Positions 1-11,440 of a stretch of DNA of 64,000 bases are shown here, piece by piece (within the stretch, counting starts at the first letter, position 1; every line of letters begins with the position of its first letter). Location: assembly GCA_963832245.1 (NCBI GenBank), contig CAWHTG010000002.1, positions 930,001 through 994,000 of the forward strand, in the 5' to 3' direction. The position numbers and the translations under genes were made by a program. Below the pieces are notes generated by a model. It worked only from the letters and a program-made list of their open reading frames with translations. It had not been told where the DNA came from and did not search any database. The DNA comes from JABDBE01 sp963832245. Its GTDB lineage: Bacteria > Acidobacteriota > Terriglobia > Terriglobales > Acidobacteriaceae.

Positions 1-2
1 GA

Positions 3-959
3 AAGCCGTTTGCATTGCGCGATGCCTGTCCGCACCGGGGGATGCCGCTTTCGTATGGACGGTTTGACGGCAGTCAGTTGGAATGCAGCTACCACGGCTG
101 GAAGTTCGACGCTCACACTGGCCAGTGCCAGCTAATCCCTTCGCTGACTTCCGATCAAGAGATGAAAGTGGACCGTATCTATGCCGGGAGCTATGGCTGT
201 GAAGATTACGACGATTACATCTGGGTTTTTGTTCCCGAGCCGCCTCCCGCCAGCGCCGGTTTCAGCAAAGCAACGGAGCCGTCCTCTCCGGCCCCGCGCG
301 TACCGACTTTCGACGGAGAGTACAAAATCGCCCATCTCACCGCCGACTTACCATGCAGTGTGGACCACGGCATCATTGGTCTCATGGACCCGGCGCACGG
401 GCCGTTTGTCCACCAGGCGTGGTGGTGGCGCAGCCGCCACAGCATCCACGAGAAGCAAAAAAATTTCGAGCCCATCCCCATGGGCTTTCGCATGAGCGCC
501 CACACTCCCAGCTCGAACAGCGCGCCGTACAAACTGCTACGGCTTTACGCGGATGCGGATTCGATCACGACTACTATTGATTTTGTGCTGCCCAACTTGC
601 GCCTGGAGACCATCCGGGCAGGGAAGTACTGGTTCTCCAGCCTGACCACGGTGACGCCCATCACCCGCAACCATTGCCGCATTGATGTAGTGGCTTGCTG
701 GAATATTTTTCGCTGGATGCCCTTGGGAGCGACCTTGCTCAAATTTGTGTTTGCGAAGTTCGTCGAACAGGACCGGCAGACCATGGAGAATCAATCCGGA
801 GGCCTGAAGCACAACCCGCACCTCATGCTGATCGACGATGCGGACCGCCCCGCGAAGTGGTATTTCCAGTTGAAGGCAGCATATCTGGAATCACGCCGCA
901 ACGGCGGGGAGATTAGGCATCCCATGCCCGGGCCGGTCACGTTGAAGTGGAGAAGCTAG
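3..959 (+). CDS. Rieske 2Fe-2S aromatic-ring-hydroxylating oxygenase, large subunit (5' end cut off)
   Basis: The reading frame is open to the left edge, so the true start lies outside the window; an apparent TTG start at 15 falls inside the Rieske domain. The first visible residues carry the second half of a Rieske centre, CPHRG followed 15-20 residues later by CSYHGW, the Cys-x-His / Cys-x2-His ligand pattern. About 110 residues further is DPAHGPFVH, matching the Asp-x2-His-x4-His mononuclear iron site of these oxygenases. The C-terminal part fits the catalytic domain of the vanillate/phenylpropionate-type monomeric oxygenases. The family hydroxylates or demethylates aromatic or sterol-like substrates with electrons from a separate reductase, which is not visible here. 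The substrate cannot be told from sequence. The family call is secure; the specific role is open. Confidence 0.88.
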   Translation, partial: KPFALRDACPHRGMPLSYGRFDGSQLECSYHGWKFDAHTGQCQLIPSLTSDQEMKVDRIYAGSYGCEDYDDYIWVFVPEPPPASAGFSKATEPSSPAPRVPTFDGEYKIAHLTADLPCSVDHGIIGLMDPAHGPFVHQAWWWRSRHSIHEKQKNFEPIPMGFRMSAHTPSSNSAPYKLLRLYADADSITTTIDFVLPNLRLETIRAGKYWFSSLTTVTPITRNHCRIDVVACWNIFRWMPLGATLLKFVFAKFVEQDRQTMENQSGGLKHNPHLMLIDDADRPAKWYFQLKAAYLESRRNGGEIRHPMPGPVTLKWRS

Positions 960-970
960 TTGCCCTCACC

Positions 971-1032
971 ACAGAGACACAGAGTCACAGAGAAGTTTTT
1001 TTTATTTTTCTTCTGTGACTCTGTGACTCTGC
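971..1032. repeat. Imperfect inverted repeat, possible terminator
   Basis: The left arm (about 971-995, rich in CACAGAGTCACAGAG) and the right arm (1010-1032, CTTCTGTGACTCTGTGACTC) are near-perfect reverse complements separated by a T-rich loop. It lies just after the oxygenase stop and between convergent genes, so it could terminate transcription from both sides. Short CACAGAG-type repeats of this kind are commonly dispersed in bacterial intergenic DNA. Confidence 0.6.
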
Positions 1033-1059
1033 GGTAAATGCATTCTGCCGATTCGCAAA

Positions 1060-1425
1060 TCACTCATCTTTCACCAGCCAGTCTATTGCCTCTTCACGCG
1101 TTTTGAACGTCGGTAAATCTCGTTGGGAGAAGATTTTGATGTGTTCGTAGAACACCCGGGGCAGATTCTCCGTCCCCACCCAGGCCGACTTCTTGATATG
1201 AGGCCGGTCGAAGACCGCGCTCTCCTTCATACTGGTTATGGCCTCACGATCGAATTCAGCCCCGGTAAAATCTGCCAGCAACAGTAGGGAGCCGCGCGGC
1301 TCAGTCATGACATAGCGGGGGACGATACGGGAAATCTTAAGCACTTCAGCGGCTGAGCAGTTGGATAAGTCCACGAATAAAATCTGCTTGCCCTGATGCG
1401 TGATGAACCGTATGCGGTCATCCAT
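1060..1425 (-). CDS. Conserved small protein, STAS/SpoIIAA-like fold suspected
   Basis: A soluble protein of about 121 residues starting MDDRIRF. The start at 1425 is preferred over an upstream ATG at 1476 because it has a purine-rich TTGGAA stretch upstream and removes an unusual N-terminal tail. The pattern is a short beta strand (KQILFVDLSNC), a helix (AAEVLKISRIV), a second strand (GSLLLLADFTG) and then a long helix. This resembles SpoIIAA/STAS-like proteins seen in many soil bacteria; there is no obvious phosphorylatable Ser-Thr pair. No signal peptide or membrane segment is present. It stands alone next to the toxin-antitoxin pair and no function can be assigned. Confidence 0.7.
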   Translation of the reverse strand: MDDRIRFITHQGKQILFVDLSNCSAAEVLKISRIVPRYVMTEPRGSLLLLADFTGAEFDREAITSMKESAVFDRPHIKKSAWVGTENLPRVFYEHIKIFSQRDLPTFKTREEAIDWLVKDE

Positions 1426-1540
1426 AGGAAATTCCAAGCCTGCGTCGCGGAAAACAAAGTTGGGACATCGCCCCATAACATCGTGTCGACGACGTTTTAT
1501 ATACCCGCGCCGGTACGGCGTTTAGCCATTCAAGGCGCTT

Positions 1541-1921
1541 TCACCACACTACCTTGATTCCCTGATAAAGCCCAAACTTTTCGTCAGGCGTTACAACCGG
1601 AATCTGCTCGGCGAGAGCTTGGGCAATAATTTGTCGATCAAACGGATCGCTGTGATGAAAGGGCAACTCGAAAAGCTGGAAGGCATGTTCGGCGGTATAG
1701 GAGAGGGTTCGAACGTCCAAATCCTGAACCGCCTGATGCACAGCGGCAGCGGACAGTTTCAGCTTGCCCACGGCTGCCTTGATTGCGATCTCTGCGAGAG
1801 AAACTGCGCTGAGCTCGAGAATATTTTGGGCGTTCTTTAGAGCGGTCGCTGCGCGTTTGCTGAGCCGTTCTGGCGATTCAACGGCGTAGATAAGAACTGC
1901 CGTATCCAGAAGCAGACGCAC
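1541..1921 (-). CDS. vapC: VapC-family PIN-domain ribonuclease toxin
   Basis: A 126-residue PIN domain covering the whole protein. It opens with LLLDTAVLIY, giving the first acidic residue (Asp6). The middle acid sits in LAEIAIKAA (Glu), and HHSDPFDRQIIAQA with TPDEKF carry the remaining metal-binding acids. PIN toxins are Mg-dependent RNases that cleave tRNA or rRNA and stop growth when the antitoxin is lost. The start is GTG, one base after the antitoxin stop codon, so the two genes are translationally coupled. The HHSDPFDR signature places it in the type II group typical of Acidobacteriota and Cyanobacteria. The RNA target is unknown. Confidence 0.9.
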   Translation of the reverse strand: MRLLLDTAVLIYAVESPERLSKRAATALKNAQNILELSAVSLAEIAIKAAVGKLKLSAAAVHQAVQDLDVRTLSYTAEHAFQLFELPFHHSDPFDRQIIAQALAEQIPVVTPDEKFGLYQGIKVVW

Positions 1922-1922
1922 T

Positions 1923-2168
1923 TCAGAGCCGTCCCGCCAGGAAATCTTCCACTTCGTCGTCCGTCATGGGCTTCCACCAGTTCGGGTCGAGAATTTGAAT
2001 CTTGCCCTTCAGCGTTCCCAGAGTGCGTTTCTTGCGGGCCGGTTTCTTGGTGCGCACAATGTCTACCACTGGCACGCCCCGGCGGCAGATGGTTACCGGT
2101 TGCCCGTCTTCGACGGCCTTAATCAGCTCTGGCAGCTTGTTCTTTGCGTCGGCAACGCTTACTTGCAT
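1923..2168 (-). CDS. vapB: Phd/YefM-type antitoxin paired with VapC
   Basis: An 81-residue antitoxin. The N-terminal half (VSVADAKNKLPELIKAVEDG then VTICRRGVPVVDIV) is the Phd/YefM DNA-binding fold. The basic linker KKPARKKR leads into a toxin-neutralising tail ending in DDEVEDFLAG. It would bind and mask the downstream PIN toxin and repress its own promoter. The ATG follows directly on the promoter -10 region with no room for a Shine-Dalgarno site, which suggests leaderless translation. The gene is first in the two-gene operon, as expected. Confidence 0.9.
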   Translation of the reverse strand: MQVSVADAKNKLPELIKAVEDGQPVTICRRGVPVVDIVRTKKPARKKRTLGTLKGKIQILDPNWWKPMTDDEVEDFLAGRL

Positions 2169-2203
2169 ATAATAACTATAGCTATTTAAGATGGCTATGT
2201 CAA
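2169..2203 (-). promoter_or_regulatory. Sigma70-type promoter of vapBC, leaderless geometry
   Basis: On the minus strand a perfect -35 TTGACA (2198-2203) is followed after exactly 17 bases by TATAGT (2175-2180). Only six bases (TATTAT) then separate the -10 box from the ATG at 2168, so transcription should begin at or within a base or two of the start codon. The 8-bp palindrome ATAGCTAT (2178-2185) overlaps the -10 box and is a plausible operator for the Phd-type antitoxin. Confidence 0.72.
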
Positions 2204-2222
2204 AATCAGGGCAATCGCAACA

Positions 2223-5072
<2,850 letters not shown>

Positions 5073-5156
5073 GTACTGGGATGTGATTGCGACAATTTAA
5101 TTCTAGCATCCAGCGCATTTGTGGGCAGGCAGCGGCCGATGCTCGACGGTGGATTC

Positions 5157-5579
5157 TCAATTCTCGGTCAGAACAATGGAGCTCTGCTGGCCATTGCAAT
5201 TCTTCGCGGGGTCGTAGATCGCCGATCCGTCCCGCTTGCCCTGCGTTGCTCGGAAGAGCAGCGTCCCGCCTTTGACTTTTTCCGGCAGTCCTTTGAATTG
5301 CGTCTTGCCATCGACATTCGTGGCCGCTTCGAGATCGAGCTTGCGCACGCCCGCGAATCCGTAAGCAATGTGGACTCGTATGCGCGCGTCATAAACCGGA
5401 GCGCCTTTGACGTCAGTGACGGTGAAGGCAACGGAACACGGGCCAGCTTCTCCATCCATCACGGGAACCTGGTGTGGATCGGGAGTTTGCTGAGCATGGA
5501 CTGGGGTGAGCGCGGCCGCCAGGGCGAAGCTTGCCACGGTAGACAGAATAAGCTTGCAGGACTGTATCAGTGTATTCAT
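5157..5579 (-). CDS. Secreted protein with a carboxypeptidase-regulatory-like beta domain
   Basis: The protein has 140 residues with a clear Sec signal peptide, positively charged at the start then hydrophobic, with probable cleavage after VHAQ (about residue 30). The mature part holds a single Ig-like beta domain: CSVAFTVTDVKGAPVYDARIRVHI, then TNVDGKTQFKGLPE. This is the pattern of carboxypeptidase regulatory-like domains that are abundant in Acidobacteriota exported proteins. Two cysteines (in GPCSVAF and NCNG) may form a disulphide. It lies 84 bases upstream of alaS on the same strand. The function is unknown; a role in the periplasm or at the cell surface is inferred. Confidence 0.72.
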   Translation of the reverse strand: MNTLIQSCKLILSTVASFALAAALTPVHAQQTPDPHQVPVMDGEAGPCSVAFTVTDVKGAPVYDARIRVHIAYGFAGVRKLDLEAATNVDGKTQFKGLPEKVKGGTLLFRATQGKRDGSAIYDPAKNCNGQQSSIVLTEN

Positions 5580-5679
5580 GATTGCCCCTCAGTTCGATTA
5601 CACCACAGACGAGCGAAAGGATGCTGAACCAGGATTTTTCTGAATGCTCGTCGGGGAGACGTAGCAAGCTACGTCTCTA

Positions 5680-5721
5680 CAGAGGAAAAAAGAAAAAGCC
5701 GCCAGTTCTTGACTGGCGGCT
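5680..5721 (-). terminator. Rho-independent terminator after clpC
   Basis: The sequence AGCCGCCAGT-TCTTG-ACTGGCGGCT (5697-5721) is a perfect 10-bp stem with a 5-base loop. Read on the minus strand it is followed by a run of T (complement of 5680-5696). It lies about 70 bases past the clpC stop codon and fits an intrinsic terminator for that gene. Confidence 0.85.
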
Positions 5722-5789
5722 AAGCCGCTGCCGAGCCCCGCTCGGCCTAGACGGGCGAGGCGCCCATCCCCACACAGTCTTCGTTCTTT

Positions 5790-8234
5790 CTAGTTCTCGT
5801 ACAGCAACACGCCTTCGGTTTCTTTCGAGTCTACCGGCCGATAGAACAGCTTGTTGTCCCCGAGGAAGACCTCGATAAACGCCGGCCGGGTTGCGATCGT
5901 GCCCTGGATCAAGGCCTCCGAGAGCGGATCTTCGATGTATTTCTGCAGCGCTCTGCGTAGCGGTCGCGCGCCGTAGCTGCGATCTACCAGCGTTTGGTTG
6001 AGGATCCACTTCTTGGCTTCGTCCGTGACCGTGACGGTAATCGCTTTCTGCGCCAGGTTCTGGTTCAGTTGGCTGACCATGAGCTCAAGGATCTGGATGA
6101 GATCGGTCTCGCTCAAGGCGCTGAACAGAATGATCTCGTCCAGGCGGTTGAGGAACTCAGGGTTAAACGTGCGCTTGACTTCGTTCTTTACCAGATCCTC
6201 GACCTTTTCCGAGATCATGTCTTCCTTGCTCGACTGGAAGCCAAGGCCTTCGCGGCGCTGCAAGTGACGAGCGCCGATGTTCGAGGTCATGATGAGGATC
6301 GTGTTTTTGAAATCGACCGTGTTGCCCAAGCCGTCGGTGAGTTGTCCGTCTTCAAAAACCTGCAAGAGAATGTTGAAAACATCCGGATGCGCTTTCTCAA
6401 TTTCGTCGAGGAGGACAACCGAATAAGGAGCGCGCTTCACCCGCTCGGTAAGCTGACCACCCTCTTCGTAGCCAACGTACCCTGGAGGCGAGCCAATCAG
6501 CTTCGACACGGAATGCTTCTCCATGAACTCCGACATATCGAAGCGGACGAGAGCTTTCTCGGTACCGAACATGAACTGGGCCAAGGTGCGAGCGACCTCG
6601 GTTTTGCCAACGCCCGTAGGACCAAGGAACAAGAACGACCCAATGGGCCGGTTCGGGTTCTTTAACCCAGCGCGGCTACGGCGGATGGCGCGAGCCAGCG
6701 CGCTGATGGCTTTGTCCTGCGAGATGATTCGCTTGTGCAGCTCTTCTTCGATGCGCAGGAGCTTCTGGGTTTCTTCTTCCTTGATCGAAGTGACGGGCAC
6801 GCCGGTCCAGCGCGAAACCACGTCTTCGATGTCCTCGCGGCCGACTACGCCGGTCGAAGATTCGTCCAAATGATATTTTTCGCGAAGAGCGCGCAGGTTC
6901 TCGCGCTCTTTGCGTTCCTCGTCAGAATAGAAACGGGCCTTCTCGAACTCGTGGTTCGCGATGGCGTTTTCCATCCGGTGAACGATGAACTTGATTCGCT
7001 TCTGCACCTCGGTCAATTCCTCGGGCAGCGAAGTCTGACGCAGCTTTACGCGGGCGCCGGCTTCATCGACCAGGTCAATTGCCTTGTCGGGCAGGAAGCG
7101 GTCGGGAATGTAACGGTTCGAGTGCGATACCGCAAAGTTGATGGCGTCGTCGGTGTAGGTGACGGCGTGAAACTTCTCGTACCGGTCTTTGATCCCGAAC
7201 AAAATCTTGGTGGCGTCGGCTTCATTCGGCGGTGGGACTTTTACTGCCTGGAAGCGGCGTTCAAGCGAGCGGTCTTTTTCGATGGACTTGCGATACTCGC
7301 CGGGGGTAGTCGCCCCTATGCACTGGATTTCTCCACGCGACAGCGCTGGCTTCAAAATGTTGGCAGCATCGAGCGAACCTTCCGCCGATCCTGCGCCGAC
7401 CAACGTGTGCAGCTCGTCAATGAAGATGATCGAGTTCTGCGACTCCATCAACTCCTTCATGATGGTCTTCAGGCGTTCTTCAAACTGGCCACGATACTTA
7501 GTGCCGGCAACGATCAAGGAAAGATCCAGAGCCAGAATGCGCTTGTCCGCCAGAAATGATGGGACTTCGCCATCGGCAATGCGCTGTGCCAGGCCTTCGA
7601 CGATGGCGGTCTTGCCCACGCCGGGTTCGCCGATCAATACAGGATTGTTCTTGGTGCGGCGGCAGAGAATCTGAACTACACGCTCCAATTCGCCATCACG
7701 TCCAACCAGCGGATCGAGTTGAGAATCCATCGCAGCCTGGGTGAGGTCGCGAGAAAACTCGCTCAGCAGCGAAGACTCACGCTGACGCTGAGGCTGAGCT
7801 TTTTCCTGGCTGGTGCGAGCCAGTTCCTCTCGAATTGTCGAAAGCCTCAAGCCGCGTTCGTGCAGAATCTCAGCCGCAAAGCACTTCTCTTCGCGTAACA
7901 ATCCCAAAAGCAAGTGCTCGGTTCCGATGTGCTTGTGGGAGAGGCGCTCCGCTTCTTCCGCAGCATAAGCAAGCACCCGCTTGCACTCATTGCTCAGCGG
8001 CAGGTCCACAGAGGTGGAAACCTTCTCGCGGATGGTGGTGTGTCCCTCGATCTGTTTACGAATCGACTCGACCGAGGCGTGCGAACGCAGAAAACGATTG
8101 GTCAGGGCTTTATCTTCACGCAAAAGTCCCAGCAGAAGATGTTCCGTCTCAATATAAGGAGACCCAAACTGGCTGGCTTCATAGCGCGCGAAAAAGATGA
8201 CGCGCCTCGCCTTCTCCGTATAACGTTCAAACAT
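5790..8234 (-). CDS. clpC: ATP-dependent Clp protease ATP-binding subunit ClpC
   Basis: A Hsp100 unfoldase that feeds substrates to ClpP and acts as a chaperone. The start MFERYTEKARRV at 8234 is chosen over an in-frame upstream codon because of the strong AGGGGAAAGGG just before it, giving 814 residues, a normal ClpC length. Order: two Clp-N repeats (about 1-145), AAA1 with Walker A GEPGVGKT (about residue 203), a middle domain with a UVR-like segment (EKARFYSDEE), AAA2 with Walker A GPTGVGKT (about 540), and the C-terminal ClpB-D2-small region. ClpC together with a Lol system is unusual for Proteobacteria and fits Acidobacteriota. No mcsAB-type partner genes are next to it. Confidence 0.96.
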   Translation of the reverse strand: MFERYTEKARRVIFFARYEASQFGSPYIETEHLLLGLLREDKALTNRFLRSHASVESIRKQIEGHTTIREKVSTSVDLPLSNECKRVLAYAAEEAERLSHKHIGTEHLLLGLLREEKCFAAEILHERGLRLSTIREELARTSQEKAQPQRQRESSLLSEFSRDLTQAAMDSQLDPLVGRDGELERVVQILCRRTKNNPVLIGEPGVGKTAIVEGLAQRIADGEVPSFLADKRILALDLSLIVAGTKYRGQFEERLKTIMKELMESQNSIIFIDELHTLVGAGSAEGSLDAANILKPALSRGEIQCIGATTPGEYRKSIEKDRSLERRFQAVKVPPPNEADATKILFGIKDRYEKFHAVTYTDDAINFAVSHSNRYIPDRFLPDKAIDLVDEAGARVKLRQTSLPEELTEVQKRIKFIVHRMENAIANHEFEKARFYSDEERKERENLRALREKYHLDESSTGVVGREDIEDVVSRWTGVPVTSIKEEETQKLLRIEEELHKRIISQDKAISALARAIRRSRAGLKNPNRPIGSFLFLGPTGVGKTEVARTLAQFMFGTEKALVRFDMSEFMEKHSVSKLIGSPPGYVGYEEGGQLTERVKRAPYSVVLLDEIEKAHPDVFNILLQVFEDGQLTDGLGNTVDFKNTILIMTSNIGARHLQRREGLGFQSSKEDMISEKVEDLVKNEVKRTFNPEFLNRLDEIILFSALSETDLIQILELMVSQLNQNLAQKAITVTVTDEAKKWILNQTLVDRSYGARPLRRALQKYIEDPLSEALIQGTIATRPAFIEVFLGDNKLFYRPVDSKETEGVLLYEN

Positions 8235-8520
8235 ATGGCCCTTTCCCCTGAGCTCTCGAAGAGCCTCCCGGGTCAATCTGGCGGCCCTGCTCCTCGGATC
8301 TCCCTGACCCTAAGTTAATGGTGCAATCAACGTGCCAACTGCTACTTTCTTTATATCGCGGGTTTGACTCGCGCCAATCAGTTACCAAAGACACCTTACT
8401 TGTCGTTTCTCCGCAAGCGGTTGCAACTTCTTGCAAGGTTGCTCGACTGGCGGTGCGTTTCGCTTCATTCTTTGTATCATTCCGACACGTCGCGGCACAA
8501 AAGTCAATTGCCATGACGTG

Positions 8521-9231
8521 CTACACCGGTAGCGTTTCCGGTGCCACCTCCTCAATTGTTCCTTGCTGTAACCGCAACACACGCTGGCAGCGACGCGCGA
8601 ACGCGAAGTTGTGGGTGGCGATGAGAGAAGTCAACTGGTAGTCGCGGTGCAACCTGGCAATCAGTTCGAAAACTGAATCCGCCGTGCGGCTGTCGAGATC
8701 TCCGGTCGGTTCGTCTGCCAACAGAAGTTTGGGCTGTGTGATCAGGGCCCGCGCCAGAGCGACCCGCTGTTGTTCACCCCCGGAAAGTTCACCCGAACGA
8801 TGATGCGAGCGCTGGTCCAATCCGACCTCACGGAGCCACCGCGAGGCTTCGCCTTCTGCTTTTTGCCAGGGACAACCTCGAAGCAGCAACGGCATAGCCA
8901 CGTTCTCGAGTGTCGTAAACTCCGGCAGCAGGTAGTGGAATTGCCAAACAAAGCCGACTTCGCGGTTACGAAACTCGGCTGCAGCGTTCTCCGAAAGCGA
9001 ACTCAATTGCAGGTTCGCGAAGTATACGTCACCCGCGGAAGCTCGATCAAGAGCGCCAACGATGTGCAACAAGGTACTCTTTCCCGCGCCCGATTCTCCG
9101 ACGATGGCGAGCATTTCGCCCTTATCCGCCTGAAACGACAAATTTTCAAAGAGCACCAAATCCGACTTGCCCGACCGGAAGACCTTCTGGAGGCCCTCGA
9201 TCTTTAATATGGCCTGTTTACTTAGATGCAC
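8521..9231 (-). CDS. lolD: Lipoprotein-releasing ABC transporter ATPase LolD
   Basis: A 236-residue ABC ATPase with Walker A GESGAGKST (residues 45-53), signature LSGGEQQR (149-156), Walker B LLLADEPTGDLD (169-180) and switch histidine H207. The motif set and length match the LolD/MacB/FtsE subgroup. It is downstream of an FtsX-type permease of the LolC/E class on the same strand. The two would form the inner-membrane complex that extracts outer-membrane lipoproteins and hands them to LolA. The gene pair is separated by about 750 bases that contain a broken small gene, so co-transcription is likely but not tight. Confidence 0.9.
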   Translation of the reverse strand: MHLSKQAILKIEGLQKVFRSGKSDLVLFENLSFQADKGEMLAIVGESGAGKSTLLHIVGALDRASAGDVYFANLQLSSLSENAAAEFRNREVGFVWQFHYLLPEFTTLENVAMPLLLRGCPWQKAEGEASRWLREVGLDQRSHHRSGELSGGEQQRVALARALITQPKLLLADEPTGDLDSRTADSVFELIARLHRDYQLTSLIATHNFAFARRCQRVLRLQQGTIEEVAPETLPV

Positions 9232-9575
9232 CCGCGATGCTCCTCGTAGCAGGAATCCAGGGTTGCCGAGCTGTCGTCTACCCGACTTACCCTACTCGAC
9301 TCACTGCGGCAGGTTGCCCTTCCCATTAAAACACGAGCACGCCGAAAACGTTTCTTGGCAATCTGCGGGAGCGTCTGGAACGAACAGTACTTCAGAAATC
9401 ATAGAGATAGATGTGACCTCGGTCACCGCGACGCCAAGCCGTAGAGGCGGACCCAAAGTCACGTTCTGGGGCCCTCGTAACGCAGAATGACATAAAGGGT
9501 CATGGCGGATGTCAAAAAAGGGTCAATGGCGAGTAAAGTAATCGGTACATCAGGTAGCAATCTGATTTGAGGTTT
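9232..9575. other. Intergenic stretch upstream of lolD
   Basis: About 340 bases with no convincing reading frame, RNA gene or strong palindrome on either strand. It probably holds the lolD leader and promoter, but no promoter stands out by eye. Confidence 0.5.
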
Positions 9576-9881
9576 TCAGGAAGCGCTGATTTTTCCCGGC
9601 AAGTAACGTACGAGGCCGGCACAATAGTTGACCTTCCTTGTCTGGCCGCTTTCCAAATGGACGCGAACGCTATTTTTCCCGCACTCTCGCGAGAACAGCC
9701 ACGGGTAGGAGAGGGAAACCTGGTAATCTCCCGGAGGCAAAGTGAAGAGATGCACTCCCCACGGTCTACGCTCCTTGGTCGCATTAATCTGGATGGTCGG
9801 GGTGAAAAAACGATAAATGAAGGCCAGCGGCTAATGCTCTAGCGTCACTTCGAGGCGAGACTGCTGGGCTACCATTTCCAT
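9576..9881 (-). pseudogene. Small conserved-type gene interrupted by an in-frame amber stop
   Basis: Reading from ATG at 9881 gives 16 residues (MEMVAQQSRLEVTLEH), then TAG at 9831-9833. The same frame then stays open for about 84 more residues with clearly protein-like sequence: FFTPTIQINATKERRPWG, FTLPPGDYQVSLSYPWLF, SRECGKNSVRVHLESGQ, GLVRYLPGKIS, ending TGA at 9576. Both parts are in the same frame with no indel, so one base change would restore a protein of about 101 residues. It looks like a small single-domain beta protein. It could be a recent pseudogene, a sequencing error or, less likely, a recoded stop. It lies between lolD and the permease gene. Confidence 0.6.
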
Positions 9882-9987
9882 ATCTTGCGACCGTTGTTTT
9901 CACCGCCCAGTTACTCTTATGACGCCGGGGCAGCGTCTCAATAGCGGCAAAATTCAGGATCCCAGCGGCGATTTTCTGTCTCGCCCA

Positions 9988-11358
9988 TCATTCATAGCGC
10001 AACGCTTCAGCAGGAAGAATCCGTGCCGCTGACCATGAAGGATAGACCGTCGCGATCAAAGAGATCCCAATCGCTACCAGGGCCACCAGACCGCCATCGA
10101 TCGCTCGCGGCGCAAAGGGTACGTAATCGATGGAGTACACTTCAGGCGCAAGCGACAGCAGGTGATAATGCCCGCCGGCCCAGGACAGCGCGTAGCCAAG
10201 GACCAATCCAATCGCGGTTCCGACCACCCCAATCAGCACACCCTGAGCGATGAAGATGCGGCGCACTTGCGATTTGCGCGTGCCCATGGAAATGAGCACC
10301 GCGATGTCGCGAGTCTTTTCCATGACCATCATAGTGAGCGAAATCAGAATGTTGAGCGCGGCCACGAAGACGATCAGGCCGATAGTAATAAACGTAACCA
10401 GGCGTTCCAGGCGCAGCGCACGAAACAGGGCCTTGTTCTGCTCCATCCAGTTCGTGGTCATGAAGCCCTTGCCGGCAGCCTGCTCGAGTTCCTGCGAGAT
10501 CTGGTCGGCTTTGTAAATGTTATCTACTTTGAACTCGAGCACGGACACGAGACCGCCGAGCCCGAACAGCCGCTGCGCGTCGCTGAGGCGAGTGAACGCC
10601 CACGAGCTGTCATAGTCGTAAAAGCCAGAGTCAAAAATTCCGACCACGCGAAAGCGGTCGTACTTGGGAACCATGCCGAACGGAGTGAGCTCACCCTGTG
10701 GGCTGGTGACCAGCACGACTGAGCCCACGGCGGAGCCCAACTCGTCGGCCATGTCTTTGCCGAGAATGATGGGCGGCATGGCGGCGATCCGGTTCTCTAC
10801 GCCTTGAAGGTCCGTGGGAGATTGATACGTCTGTGCGGCGTGGGCGCCCTCGCCCGCGTTGTTGCCCGCAGCGTCGGGCGTGCCGCCCTGACCGGGTCCA
10901 GATTCCGAAATATGACCCGGTCCCACACGGCCTTCTTCTAACGCGTCGGCTGAGCCGATCTTTACCGTGCTCAAAAGGTCGCTAACCTTTTCTTCTTCGC
11001 TCGGGATCATTCCTTTCAACACCGCCCCGCGAGCCCGAGGGCCGCGAGAGATCAGAACCTGTTCGTAGATCGCTGGAGCAGTTGCCACAATGTGAGGCTC
11101 TTTCGACAGCCGATCCATCAATACACGCCAGTCCTTGATTCCGTCGCTCTGAACACGCAGCAAATTAATGTGCGAAGTCGAGCCGAGCAGACGATTCTGG
11201 AGATCCTGGCGAAATCCGTTGTTGATAGCCAGAGCGATGACGAGAGAGGCCACGCCGGCCGCTACCCCGGCGATGGAAATTCCCGTGATAATGCCGATGA
11301 CGGCTTGGCGTCTCTTGGCGCGCAAGTATCGGGATGCGACAAACAGTTCAAATCTCAT
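9988..11358 (-). CDS. LolC/LolE-family lipoprotein-releasing permease
   Basis: The start MRFELFVASRYLRAKRRQ at 11358 is chosen because the upstream frame extension reads like non-coding DNA and this N-terminus is the family hallmark. The 456-residue protein has one membrane helix near residues 22-45, a large periplasmic MacB-PCD-like domain, and three membrane helices in the last 150 residues (FtsX domain). The periplasmic part contains an unusual Gly/Ala/Pro-rich insertion of about 45 residues (near GPGQGGTPDAAGNN) before ILGKDMADELG. One gene serves here instead of separate lolC and lolE, as in bacteria where a homodimer is formed. The downstream lolD supplies the ATPase. Confidence 0.9.
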   Translation of the reverse strand: MRFELFVASRYLRAKRRQAVIGIITGISIAGVAAGVASLVIALAINNGFRQDLQNRLLGSTSHINLLRVQSDGIKDWRVLMDRLSKEPHIVATAPAIYEQVLISRGPRARGAVLKGMIPSEEEKVSDLLSTVKIGSADALEEGRVGPGHISESGPGQGGTPDAAGNNAGEGAHAAQTYQSPTDLQGVENRIAAMPPIILGKDMADELGSAVGSVVLVTSPQGELTPFGMVPKYDRFRVVGIFDSGFYDYDSSWAFTRLSDAQRLFGLGGLVSVLEFKVDNIYKADQISQELEQAAGKGFMTTNWMEQNKALFRALRLERLVTFITIGLIVFVAALNILISLTMMVMEKTRDIAVLISMGTRKSQVRRIFIAQGVLIGVVGTAIGLVLGYALSWAGGHYHLLSLAPEVYSIDYVPFAPRAIDGGLVALVAIGISLIATVYPSWSAARILPAEALRYE

Positions 11359-11404
11359 TCGAGCAATTCGGCCCAATGGGATTATAGATGGACGGTGGAG
11401 GATG

Positions 11405-11430
11405 GGCCGGCCGGGCGTGGACGCCCGGCC
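11405..11430. repeat. GC-rich palindrome of the dispersed GGGCG...CGCCC family
   Basis: GGCCGGGCGT-GG-ACGCCCGGCC (11409-11430) is a perfect 10-bp stem flanked by GGAGG and CCTCC. Related elements occur in other gaps of this window (12576-12596, 47169-47189). It sits between the YciI-like gene and the permease gene. Confidence 0.7.
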
Positions 11431-11440
11431 TCCATCAGGC

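Noticed and set aside
1619..1840. Plus-strand small frame inside vapC
   Set aside because: It is antisense to PIN-domain motifs and has no ribosome binding site.
5073..5156. T-box or other leader regulator for alaS
   Set aside because: The gap is only 84 bases and shows no T-box core or antiterminator.
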